This document shows positions 33,373 to 41,800 of a stretch of 64,000 nt of DNA, piece by piece. This DNA comes from Owenweeksia sp965214115 (lineage in GTDB: Bacteria > Bacteroidota > Bacteroidia > Flavobacteriales > Schleiferiaceae). Where the stretch lies: positions 62,001-126,000 of the forward strand of contig CBDCAU010000004.1 of NCBI GenBank assembly GCA_965214115.1, written 5' to 3'. The position numbers and the translations under genes were made by a program. The notes under the pieces were generated by a model that was not told the DNA's origin, made no database searches, and worked only from the letters and a program-made list of their open reading frames with translations. The stretch's first letter is position 1; every line of letters starts with the position of its first letter.

Positions 33373-33723
33373 ATGAAAGACATCGCCGAGCGCATCCGCA
33401 AACTGATGGAGGACAAGGGTTTAACACCTACCGAGTTCGCCAAAGCCATCGGTGAAAACCCTTCCAAAATCTCCCATTTGCTTTCGGGTCGGAACAATCC
33501 CAGCTTGGCCTTGCTATCTAAGATTCAAAGTTCGTTTACAAATGTGAATTTGCACTTTCTAATCACGGGCGAAACCATTGAAAATAAAGAAGTTGAAAAT
33601 TTACAAAATGAAAAATCCAAAATGAAAATCCCAAAACCCCTATTAGAAAATCCCGACCCAAAAGCGGTGGAACACATCACTTTTTTTTACCAAGACGGCA
33701 CGTTCAAAACCTACCGCCCCTGA
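33373..33723 (+). CDS. Xre-family helix-turn-helix regulator
   Basis: A 116-residue DNA-binding protein; the start at 33373 gives MKDIAERIRKLMEDKGLTPT. The helix-turn-helix spans about residues 12-40 (TPTEFAKAIGENPSKISHLLSGRNNPS), shown in parts: FAKAIGENPSKISHLLSG. The C-terminal half is charged and ends in a short beta-like segment (HITFFYQDGTFKTYRP). No toxin partner lies next to it. Target genes are unknown; the DUF6580 gene follows after 56 bases under its own promoter. Confidence 0.88.
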   Translation: MKDIAERIRKLMEDKGLTPTEFAKAIGENPSKISHLLSGRNNPSLALLSKIQSSFTNVNLHFLITGETIENKEVENLQNEKSKMKIPKPLLENPDPKAVEHITFFYQDGTFKTYRP

Positions 33724-33725
33724 AC

Positions 33726-33756
33726 TTTCCCACCTCCCTCTCCTTTCTTACTTTTG
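33726..33756 (+). promoter_or_regulatory. Bacteroidota-type promoter of the DUF6580 gene
   Basis: TTTC (33726-33729), exactly 19 bases, TACTTTTG (33749-33756); the ATG follows at 33780. Confidence 0.7.
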
Positions 33757-33779
33757 AGCCTTCTTATCGAAAATTTCTT

Positions 33780-34346
33780 ATGAAAAATTCCAAAAAATAT
33801 TCGCTGGTCTGGATGGGTTTGATCGGGCTGGCCATCGCCACGCGCTTCCTCCCCCACCCGCCCAACTTTACCGCCGTGGGCGCGGCCGCCCTCTTTGGCG
33901 GTTTTATTTTTAAGAAAAGTTGGAAAGCCTTTTTGATTCCCGTTATCGCGCTGTTCCTCAGCGATCTGGTTTTGAACAACTTGGTTTTCGCGGAATTTTA
34001 CAGCGGCTTCGTCTGGTTCACGCCCGGTTTCGCCTTTATTTATGGCGCGATGCTGATTGGGGTGGTTTTCGGCCGCTATTTCACCAACGGTTTTAAAATC
34101 GCGCCGCTGCTCGGTGCGGGCATTGGTTCGGCGGTGCTTTTTTATTTGATTACCAACTTTGGCGCGTGGCTCGGCAACCCGCTCTACGCGCAGGATTTTG
34201 GCGGTCTGATGTTTTCGTATGAAATGGGGCTGCCCTTTTTGGCCAACCAAGTTTTGGGCACGCTTTGCTACGGCGGAGTGCTTTTCGGGGCGGCTTATTT
34301 GGTGATGAAACCGTCTGAAAAAACGGTGGAAGAACTGGCGGGATAA
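33780..34346 (+). CDS. DUF6580 membrane protein, possible cobalamin-related ECF-type transporter component
   Basis: A 188-residue inner membrane protein with about five helices and the family block RFLPHPPNFTAVGAAALFGG near the N-terminus. DUF6580 members resemble ECF-transporter substrate-binding (S) components. It is convergent with cobT and near a B12-riboswitch-controlled TonB receptor, which suggests cobalamin or cobinamide import across the inner membrane. The role is inferred from context; no ATPase or T component is present in the window. Confidence 0.75.
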   Translation: MKNSKKYSLVWMGLIGLAIATRFLPHPPNFTAVGAAALFGGFIFKKSWKAFLIPVIALFLSDLVLNNLVFAEFYSGFVWFTPGFAFIYGAMLIGVVFGRYFTNGFKIAPLLGAGIGSAVLFYLITNFGAWLGNPLYAQDFGGLMFSYEMGLPFLANQVLGTLCYGGVLFGAAYLVMKPSEKTVEELAG

Positions 34347-34377
34347 TTCCACCCAAGTTATTTATCTACTAGCTGGC

Positions 34378-35406
34378 CTATCGCTGATTCAGCAGTGCCG
34401 CGCTGTTTCTCACAAACGGCAAGGCCAGTGCTACGCCGCTCCCCTCCTGCCCTTTTGCGCCTTTCGGCAAAAGGGTGTTTAGTTTTAAAAACTCCGCTAT
34501 ATTTTTGGTGATTGCTTGGTCGGGATGCTGGCACAATTGGACATAATCCAACACTTTTTCATCGATTTTAAAGGCGGTCAGAAGCGCGGCCAATTCCACG
34601 AAACCGTCCAGCAAAACCAACATCCTTTTTTCGGCGGCTTTTAAAACGGCACCACACATTGCCGCCGTTTCCAGCCCGCCGTAAATCGTCAAAAGCGTAA
34701 ACGGGTCGTGGGTTTTGGGATGGATGCGCAGTGCTTTTTGGGCAGCGCGCAACCATTCTTCGGGGAGAAATCGGGAGGTTTTTTTTTCGATAAAATCGGC
34801 GTTGATTTCCCAGTTCATCAAAGCGGAGCAAAGCGCCGTGGCCGAGAAAAAACGCCCTTCGCCCAAAGAACTTAACCCGAGTACGGTGCTGCCTTTTTTC
34901 CATTGGTTTTCAGCCAGTTGTATCCCCACTTGAAAGGACTTTTCCATTTGCGCAGTGGTCATCGCGGGAAACTCCCAAAAATTCTGGGTGCCAAACGCCA
35001 CTTTTCGCGAAAGCATTTTGCTGCCGTGGTGCAGCCAATAGGTCAAAGTGCCTTCAAAAGAATGGTTCACCCCAACGTCCACCACCTTGGCAATCAACTT
35101 GTTCTGCGCGGACAAGCGGCTGGCTGCCCCCTGCCCGTGCAGAAATTCCAGCACTTTTTGCTCCGTTTTGGTGGAAATCAATTCTGACGAAAATTCCCGC
35201 TGGATGCCGTGATCGGCGGCGAAAATCAAGAGCGTGGGCATTTTGATTTCCGGATGCGCGGAATTTTGCATCAAACCCAAGCGCAGCGCAAGACTTTCCA
35301 AAGCCCCGCCGTTGGGCGAGAAACGGAACAACTGCCGCTTCAACTGGGCGCGCAACCGCTCGTCCGCCGCCAGCGCAGAAATTTTTATGTCATTATTTAA
35401 ACTCAA
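34378..35406 (-). CDS. cobT: Nicotinate-nucleotide--dimethylbenzimidazole phosphoribosyltransferase (CobT)
   Basis: Makes alpha-ribazole phosphate for the lower ligand of cobalamin. Family marks are PTLLIFAADHGIQREF, VVDVGVNHSF, VLGLSSLGEGRFFSATAL (split by recall from VGIQLAENQWKKG) and the C-terminal KGAKGQEGSGVALALPFVRN with the catalytic Glu expected in GQEGSG. The TTG at 35406 is proposed as start because it overlaps the upstream gene's stop by only 14 bases; the first ATG at 35457 would add 17 residues inside the upstream gene. It is last in the riboswitch-controlled operon. Confidence 0.9.
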   Translation of the reverse strand: MSLNNDIKISALAADERLRAQLKRQLFRFSPNGGALESLALRLGLMQNSAHPEIKMPTLLIFAADHGIQREFSSELISTKTEQKVLEFLHGQGAASRLSAQNKLIAKVVDVGVNHSFEGTLTYWLHHGSKMLSRKVAFGTQNFWEFPAMTTAQMEKSFQVGIQLAENQWKKGSTVLGLSSLGEGRFFSATALCSALMNWEINADFIEKKTSRFLPEEWLRAAQKALRIHPKTHDPFTLLTIYGGLETAAMCGAVLKAAEKRMLVLLDGFVELAALLTAFKIDEKVLDYVQLCQHPDQAITKNIAEFLKLNTLLPKGAKGQEGSGVALALPFVRNSAALLNQR

Positions 35407-36478
35407 AACTGGAAGGGAAAACGCCGACCTCAAATTGGTCGATTTGCGAGCCGCCAAGTTCGTAGCGGTTTACCGTGCCCGGCTCGCTGGATTTGGATAT
35501 GGCCAAGTAAATTTCCTCGTTCACGGGGTCGATTCCTAATCCATAAAATTTCCCAGCAATAAACGGCGAAGCAGGCAAAAATCCCGTGGAAAGATCGAAG
35601 CGCAACAAATTGCCCTCAAAGAATTGATCCAAAAAATAAAGATAGTTTTCATCCGGATCTTTCTGCATCTTGGCAAATTGCAGTTGATTGTCCGCGAACA
35701 CCAGTGAATCCTCCTGTTTCAGCGTATCGATATAAAAAGCGAGGGAATCAATCCCCACGTTGAACCGTTCCAAAGTGCCGCTGGTGCTGGCAGTTTGGTT
35801 GCCAAAAACCTTGATGCCCGACGTCAGCACCCACAGGGCGGTGTCGCCCACTATTTGCATCGAATTTGGATTGTGCCCCACGTTCAAGGTAGCCACGATA
35901 GTATCCGCCAGCGCGTGGATAACGGTGATGGTACTGTCGCTGCTGGCAAAATTTCCGCCATTGGCCACAAATAGCAAGTCCTTGAAAACCAGCATATTTT
36001 CCGGCCCGTTGCCCGTTTTGATGGTTTTGCCTATTCCGGAATTGAGGTTGTACCGCACCACCCCTTGCTCCAGCCATTCGCTGATGTAGTAATTGTTTTC
36101 GCGCACCCTTACGATATGCCGCGGCTCGATGAAATTTTTGATGCGTTTTTTCAGCTTATACGTTTCAGGATCCACCAGCAGCACTTGGGCGCTGCCGTTC
36201 ATCACACACCACAGGCCCGCGTCGTCCATATAAAGGCTGTTCAGCACATTGCCCATCGTGCTGCCGGGGTTGGCTTTTTGAAAAATGTTTTGTTCCACCG
36301 TCTTGCCCGAAGTATTGTAAATGCTCAATGAAGCGGTGCCGTTGGGAAAAACCCCCTCGTTGCCGATGAACACACCGGACGTAACGGGCTGTGGCTCAGG
36401 CGGGGGCGGGTCGTCTTTGCAGGCGGAAAACAGTAAGAGGAACGTACTGGAGAAAATGAAAAAATTGAGGGTTTTCAT
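35393..36478 (-). CDS. Beta-propeller lipoprotein (YncE/DUF5074-like) of the B12 uptake operon
   Basis: A 361-residue lipoprotein: signal peptide with lipobox FSAC, then a Pro-rich spacer (PPPPEPQP) and a seven-blade propeller-like chain with repeated strand pairs such as VLLVDPETYKLKKRI, NMLVFKDLLFVANGG and LYFLDQFFEG. Such proteins often follow B12 TonB receptors in Bacteroidota and may be surface-exposed binding partners. Its ATG overlaps the receptor stop by four bases (ATGA). The cobalamin role is inferred from the operon. Confidence 0.82.
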   Translation of the reverse strand: MKTLNFFIFSSTFLLLFSACKDDPPPPEPQPVTSGVFIGNEGVFPNGTASLSIYNTSGKTVEQNIFQKANPGSTMGNVLNSLYMDDAGLWCVMNGSAQVLLVDPETYKLKKRIKNFIEPRHIVRVRENNYYISEWLEQGVVRYNLNSGIGKTIKTGNGPENMLVFKDLLFVANGGNFASSDSTITVIHALADTIVATLNVGHNPNSMQIVGDTALWVLTSGIKVFGNQTASTSGTLERFNVGIDSLAFYIDTLKQEDSLVFADNQLQFAKMQKDPDENYLYFLDQFFEGNLLRFDLSTGFLPASPFIAGKFYGLGIDPVNEEIYLAISKSSEPGTVNRYELGGSQIDQFEVGVFPSSFEFK

Positions 36479-38355
36479 AATAAAAATCGGGTATTTAATG
36501 AAAAAGAAAAATGAAGGCCAGGCATCGGTCGGCTGGCATAGAGTTGATAATTTTCATTGGTAAGATTGTTCAGCACCAAAGTGGGCGTCAGTTCTATTTT
36601 TCTTAGTTTAAATGAGGTGCCTATTCCCGCGTTCAAAATTACGTACGGTTTTAACTTGGCAAAAGGGTCGTTGCCTAAGTCGGTAAAAGCACCACTGCCG
36701 TAGCGCGCGGAAAGGTAGCCAAAAACGCCACGCACCTTGGCGGTGATGGAACCGGCCGCCACCCGCTCCTCCACGAAGGGAAGCAGTTTTGGCGTTTCGC
36801 CGCTGGACGAATTGCCCAGCAAATGCGGCCTGACCAAAGTGGCCGAGCCGGTCAGTTTCAAAAATGTTTTTGGGAACGGCCGCCATTGGTTTTCCGTGTA
36901 AATTTCCATCCCTTGCGTGCGCACGCGGTTCACGTTGAACGGCCCGTAAGTACGGCCAACGGGCCGCCACACCACGCGGTTTTCCAAGTTTTGGTAGAAA
37001 TACGTCACCGAATTCTGGGTGGAGAAATTCCAAAATTTCTTGTTCCAGTTCAGTGAGGTTTCACCGCTCCAGCCGCTCTCGGGCAAGATGTCGGGGTTGC
37101 CGCCGCCGGGCCAAAAGCGCTCGTTCAAGGTGGGGTTGTCGTACACGCCGGCGATTTTCGCTTTCCAAACAAAATTTTTATAAAACTGCCATTCTGCGCC
37201 CAGCGAGGGCAGCAGCGCCACGGCATTTTGATCCACAAAATTCTGCGCCAGCGAAACCCGCGCGAGAAATTTACGGGACAGCAACCAAGGCCGCCACGTC
37301 AGTCCGCTGCGCAGGCCATATTCCCGCTGGGTGGCTTCCACGTTGGTCCCAAAGGCTTCATAATAATTCAGGTAGCCGCCCGCGTCCCATTGCCAGTTGT
37401 CTCTTTCCAAAATCTGATAGCGGATTTCGGTAGAAGATTGAAAGAAGTTGTTGCTGTCCGAAAGGTTGAATTTTTCATCTTCATAATATTGCTCCTCCCA
37501 CGAAAACCCTTGCTCAACGGTCAGATTTTTAAGATTGAAGATGGTTTGCCACCGCAATTGGTCATCCGCTTGCAAAGCCACGGCGGGGCTGATGGAATTA
37601 AACTGGACACTGGAGGCGGGCAACTCGCGAAACGCTTCTTGATACCAAAGAAACGTTTGAATATCAACCTCTTGCGAAAATTTATGCCCTGCCGAAACAT
37701 TGAACCCCACGTTTTTAAAATCCGAATTTAGCTGGCGGACGGTATCGCCAAAAGGCGTTTCATAGCGAAAATCATTGCGCGCCCATTGGCCGTTCAGGCT
37801 TAGTTTCAGATAGTTTTTTTCATTGGAAAAAGACGCGCCCGCGCTTCTTTGCCAGCGCCCAAAACTGCCCGCCAAGTCGTTTACGAAGATTTGCTTTTGT
37901 TTTTTGAAAACGCCATTTTGCGAAAGCAGGATGCTGCCGCCCACCGCGCCGCTGCCCAGTTGTGCGCCGTCGCCCCCCGCGATGAGCGTCATATCATCAA
38001 AAGACGAAACCGGAAAAAGGCTCAAATCCGAGAGGCCCAGCGTGGGCGAATTGACGGGCATCCCGTTCCAAAACACTTGGGTGCCCTCGCCGTTGGTGCC
38101 ACGCAGGGCGGGCGTGGCCAAAAGGCCGGGGCCATTCCCAGCCAATCCCAAAGAAGTGCCGAACTGCAAAAGTTGGCCGGCATCGGCGGTGTTGGCAAAA
38201 CGGTTTTCGTCAGTGGAAAGGTGCGAGGCGTTTTGCCCCACGAACAACTCCGCGCGAGCCGAATCCACCACGTCCACCGCCAGCAGCGTGTCCCAAGCCT
38301 GGGCGCGGGCCATCAAGCCCAGCATCATTATAAAAGAAATAAAAAGTGTTTTCAT
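36475..38355 (-). CDS. TonB-dependent outer membrane receptor, BtuB-like
   Basis: A 626-residue outer membrane receptor with signal peptide (MKTLFISFIMMLGLMARAQA), plug domain (TPALRGTNGEGTQVFWNGMPV, shown in parts; IAGGDGAQLGSGAVGGSILL) and a C-terminal beta barrel ending in LNTRFLL with terminal aromatic/hydrophobic alternation. The barrel includes the LNNLTNENYQ segment common in BtuB-type receptors. A cobalamin riboswitch lies directly upstream, so the likely substrate is cobalamin or another corrinoid. First gene of the operon with the propeller lipoprotein and cobT. Confidence 0.92.
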   Translation of the reverse strand: MKTLFISFIMMLGLMARAQAWDTLLAVDVVDSARAELFVGQNASHLSTDENRFANTADAGQLLQFGTSLGLAGNGPGLLATPALRGTNGEGTQVFWNGMPVNSPTLGLSDLSLFPVSSFDDMTLIAGGDGAQLGSGAVGGSILLSQNGVFKKQKQIFVNDLAGSFGRWQRSAGASFSNEKNYLKLSLNGQWARNDFRYETPFGDTVRQLNSDFKNVGFNVSAGHKFSQEVDIQTFLWYQEAFRELPASSVQFNSISPAVALQADDQLRWQTIFNLKNLTVEQGFSWEEQYYEDEKFNLSDSNNFFQSSTEIRYQILERDNWQWDAGGYLNYYEAFGTNVEATQREYGLRSGLTWRPWLLSRKFLARVSLAQNFVDQNAVALLPSLGAEWQFYKNFVWKAKIAGVYDNPTLNERFWPGGGNPDILPESGWSGETSLNWNKKFWNFSTQNSVTYFYQNLENRVVWRPVGRTYGPFNVNRVRTQGMEIYTENQWRPFPKTFLKLTGSATLVRPHLLGNSSSGETPKLLPFVEERVAAGSITAKVRGVFGYLSARYGSGAFTDLGNDPFAKLKPYVILNAGIGTSFKLRKIELTPTLVLNNLTNENYQLYASRPMPGLHFSFSLNTRFLL

Positions 38356-38404
38356 CGCACAGTTCTTGGCCTCAGTTCCCGAAGGCTAAAAACGCAAAAT
38401 TAAA

Positions 38405-38590
38405 AGCGATGGGCAGGTCTTCTGACTCGTTTCCGTTTCGGCGGCCTTCCCTTTTTTATCACTAAAAAAAGTGGCCTTTGGAATGCCGAAACCCTTTTTC
38501 TGAAACTCACAGCTGCGGGCACAGTTCCCGATTTGCGCGGGATTCCCTCTTCGTTTGGTTTTTTCAAACTAAAAAAACCAAAACCCAAAG
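38405..38590 (-). promoter_or_regulatory. Cobalamin (adenosylcobalamin) riboswitch
   Basis: On the minus strand the leader contains the conserved order of the B12 aptamer: a GGGAATCCC-type stem, GGAACTGTGCCCGCAGCTGTGA core, and the B12 box AGTCAGAAGACCTGCC (38412-38427) at its 3' end. It sits 50-60 bases ahead of the TonB receptor ATG and should shut off the uptake operon when cobalamin is bound. Confidence 0.93.
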
Positions 38591-38596
38591 CGGGCG

Positions 38597-38604
38597 CAAA
38601 TGTA
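38597..38604 (-). promoter_or_regulatory. Candidate -7 element for the B12 operon
   Basis: TACATTTG on the minus strand just ahead of the riboswitch 5' end; the -33 match is weak. The rest of 38605-38780 holds only a palindromic repeat copy. Confidence 0.5.
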
Positions 38605-38703
38605 AGTTTTTTAAGCATCGGGAAACTTGTAATGGCAAGATGAATTAGAGCGGGTTGGGTAGTTGTAAGTCCAAAGAAAACCTTGATAAGATTGCCCTTA
38701 CGG

Positions 38704-38733
38704 CTTTTTCAAAGTTTGGAACTTCGGAAAAGC
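38704..38733. repeat. CCAAAG/CTTTGG palindrome, diverged copy 2
   Basis: Imperfect copy of the family at 24461, 49025 and 54330 (centre AAAGTTTGGAACTTCGG). Confidence 0.65.
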
Positions 38734-38786
38734 TATTCCAATAAGCAACCGCCGATTCGAGATGGTCTTCACGATTTTTCCCAAAA

Positions 38787-38822
38787 AAAAACCGTCCCGA
38801 CGCTACGGTCGTGGACGGTTTA
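38787..38822 (-). terminator. Intrinsic terminator of the FG-GAP gene
   Basis: Minus strand: AAACCGTCC ... GGACGGTTT stem with an inner ACGACCGTAGCGTCG hairpin, followed by a run of T. It starts about 20 bases after the stop. Confidence 0.82.
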
Positions 38823-38843
38823 TGATTTTCAAAAAGGAAGGCT

Positions 38844-41800
38844 TTACTTTTTCACCACTTTTACCGTGGTTACTTGGCGGCCCTGTACATAACGCACAAA
38901 ATAAAGTCCGCTGGCGTGGCTTCCCAAGTCAATGTTTATGATGGGTGGATTGCCTGCGCTGCGCGGGAGGCGCTCCACGGTTTTCCCGGCGAAATCTGTC
39001 AAGACCACCTGGGCGGTTTCTCCGTCCACCAAAACGGGCAGCAGCAAGGTCAGCTTGCCCGTGGTGGGATTGGGAAAGACTTCCACCAATGCTTCCTCAT
39101 CCAAAGGTATGCGCGCCGTGGCGTTGTCTTTTTTCACCAACACGGATTGCCCACCTTTGGAAACATCCAAACGGAAGCTGAAACCGCCTCGGTCGCTGGC
39201 CTTGCTGAAGTTGCGCAGCGCCACCGTCAGTGTGTTGGTTCCCGTTTGGAAAACGCTGTCCAAATCATTGGTGCCCACGAAATCGTACATCTCGCCGCCC
39301 GCGTTGCCGTTGACGAAAGTTTTGGCCGTGCCGTCGAACGCGATGTCGTGTGCGGGCAGCTGGTCGTTGTTCGCGCCCACGGTATTCTCGCGCAGCAGCT
39401 TGATGCCGTTCACGTAAATCTCCACTTGGTCATCGAAGGTGGCGCGGAAGCGTGCATCCAGATCATCGCTCTCGGTCAGATCGAACGTTTTGCGGAAGTA
39501 GCGGATGTTATTGGCACTCTTGATCACGTGTGAGCCCGCCACCCTGTCGATAGAGTGGAAGCTGTAGGGCTGGCCGGTATCCACGGGCAAAGTAAAGGTG
39601 CTGTCCGGCGGCAGTCCGTTGGTGCCGCTCCACGTTCCGCTGAAACTCGAAGGCGTGATAACCGTGCTCTTCCGCCAAGAGGTGTCGGAGACGCAGCTGT
39701 CTCGGCGGGGCAACGGCGGCGCGGCGGTGTCGCCCGTGCCAGTGCAGCCCACGTCCATCCTAAAGCTGAAGCCCCCGCGGTCGGTGGCCTTGGCCAAGTT
39801 GCGCACCACCACCGTTACGGTGTTGGCACCCGTTCTGAAAATGGTGTCCAAGTCGCCGCCCGTCGCGAAGTCGAATGGCTCATTGCCCATATTGGGGTTG
39901 TCCACCGTGCCGTCGGCGTTGAACATCACGTCCAGCGGCGGGCTCTTGTAAGTGCTCTGCCCGAAGCTGTAGTCGGCCGTCACCAACTTGCCGTTGACGT
40001 AGATTTCCGCTTGGTCGTCCACGCTCAGGCGGAAGCGCGCCTCCACGTCCACGTTGTTCTGCAAATTGAAGGATTTGCGGTAGAACCGGATGTTGTTGCC
40101 GGAGGTGATAACGTGTGCCGAGTCCACGCGGTCGATGCTGGGGAAGCTGTAGGGCTGCCCCGTATCCACGGGCACGGTGAAGCTGGAGACTGGCGGCAAA
40201 TTGCCGTTCACGCCGTTCCAGTTGCCGCTGAGGTTGGAGGGCCGCACGGTGGTGCTGCGCCTAAAGCTGGTGTCGGAAATAACCACCGTGCCGCAGGGGC
40301 CGGTGGGTTGCTGTGTGCAGCCCGAGTCGTTGCGCAGAGCCAGTTCCGTAACCACGGTGCTGTCGCAGCCACTGGCATTGGTCAGGATTTCTGAAAAATT
40401 GCCCGCAGTATCGCGGAAAGCGCCCGCGATGAAAACGCTGTCGCCGGGGCAGATGCTGTCCGCCACCATAGTAATATTGGTATCGTTCACGATGAGTTCC
40501 GTAGTCGTGATGCTGTCGCAGCCCGCGCCATTGGTTGCGGAATCCGTGAAGAAGCCGGCCATCGTTTCAAAGTTCCCAAAAACCACCGCCGAGTCGCCCT
40601 CGCAGATGACCACCGGCGCGGTGGTGTCGTTCGAGCCGGGTAGTAGGGTTGTGACCGTGGTCACCACGCTGTCGCAGCCGTCCGTTCCCATAAAAGTCAT
40701 CGTGGAACTTCCCGCCACAGCGGGGTCGCAAGTGGTGGCCATCAGCATAGTGCTGTCGGTTTGATTTACAATCAGGCAAACCGTGGCGATGCTGTCGCAG
40801 CCGCCGCCGGAAACGGAAGTGTCAGTGAACGTGCCCGCCATTGTCTGCGGCATCCCGAAAATTATGGCGGTGTCGCCATCGCAAATGGTTAGCGTGTCCT
40901 TAGTGGAAATCATCGGCACCACCTGCAGTTCCGTAATCGTGATGCTGTCGCAGCCCGCCGCCGTTTGTGCGGAGTCGGTGAAGGTGCCCGCCATTGAACG
41001 GAAAGTCCCGAATATCATCACGGAATCACCTTGGCAGATTTGCACCGGAGCGGTGGTATTGTTGAAAATGGGGTTTACGATCAGCTCAGTGATCGTAATA
41101 CTGTCGCAGCCCGCCGCGCTGGTGCTGGAATCCGTGAATGTTCCAGCCATATTTTCGAAGTTGCCGAAAATCAATGCGGAATCGCCATCGCAAACAATCA
41201 CTGGCGCGGTAGTGTCGTTGAAGCTGGCCAACAAAGCGGTCATAGTGGTCACCACGCTGTCGCAGCCATCACTTCCTGTGAAAATCATTGAGGAAGTTCC
41301 CGCCATAGCGGGATCACAGGTGGTGGCCGCCAGCATCGTGCTGTCGATTTGATTTATAATCAGGCAAACCGTGGCGATGCTGTCGCAGCCGCCGCTGGAA
41401 ACGGAAGTGTCGGTGAACATACCCTCCCTCGTCTGCGGCATCCCGAAGATGACCGCTGTGTCGCCCTCGCAGATGGTGAGCGTATCTTCGGTTGTGATGT
41501 TTGGGACGGTTTGGAGTTCGGTCGTGGTGACGCTGTCGCAGCCGTTCGCGCTGGTCGCAGAATCGGTGAAGAATCCGGCCATCGTTTCGAAGTTGCCGAA
41601 AATCATTGCGGAATCGCCTTGGCAGATTTGTACCGCTGCGGTTGTATCGTTGAAAGTCGGGTTCACGATCAATTCCATGGTCGTTACGCTGTCGCAGCCC
41701 GCCGCGCTCGTGGACGAGTCCGTGAATGTTCCAGCCGTATTTTCAAAGTTGCCGAAAATCATAACAGAATCGCCGTCGCAGATTTCCATCGGTGTAAGGG

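Noticed and set aside
38400..38618. Short minus-strand ORF over the B12 riboswitch
   Set aside because: The sequence is explained by the conserved aptamer; the ORF has no codon character of its own.
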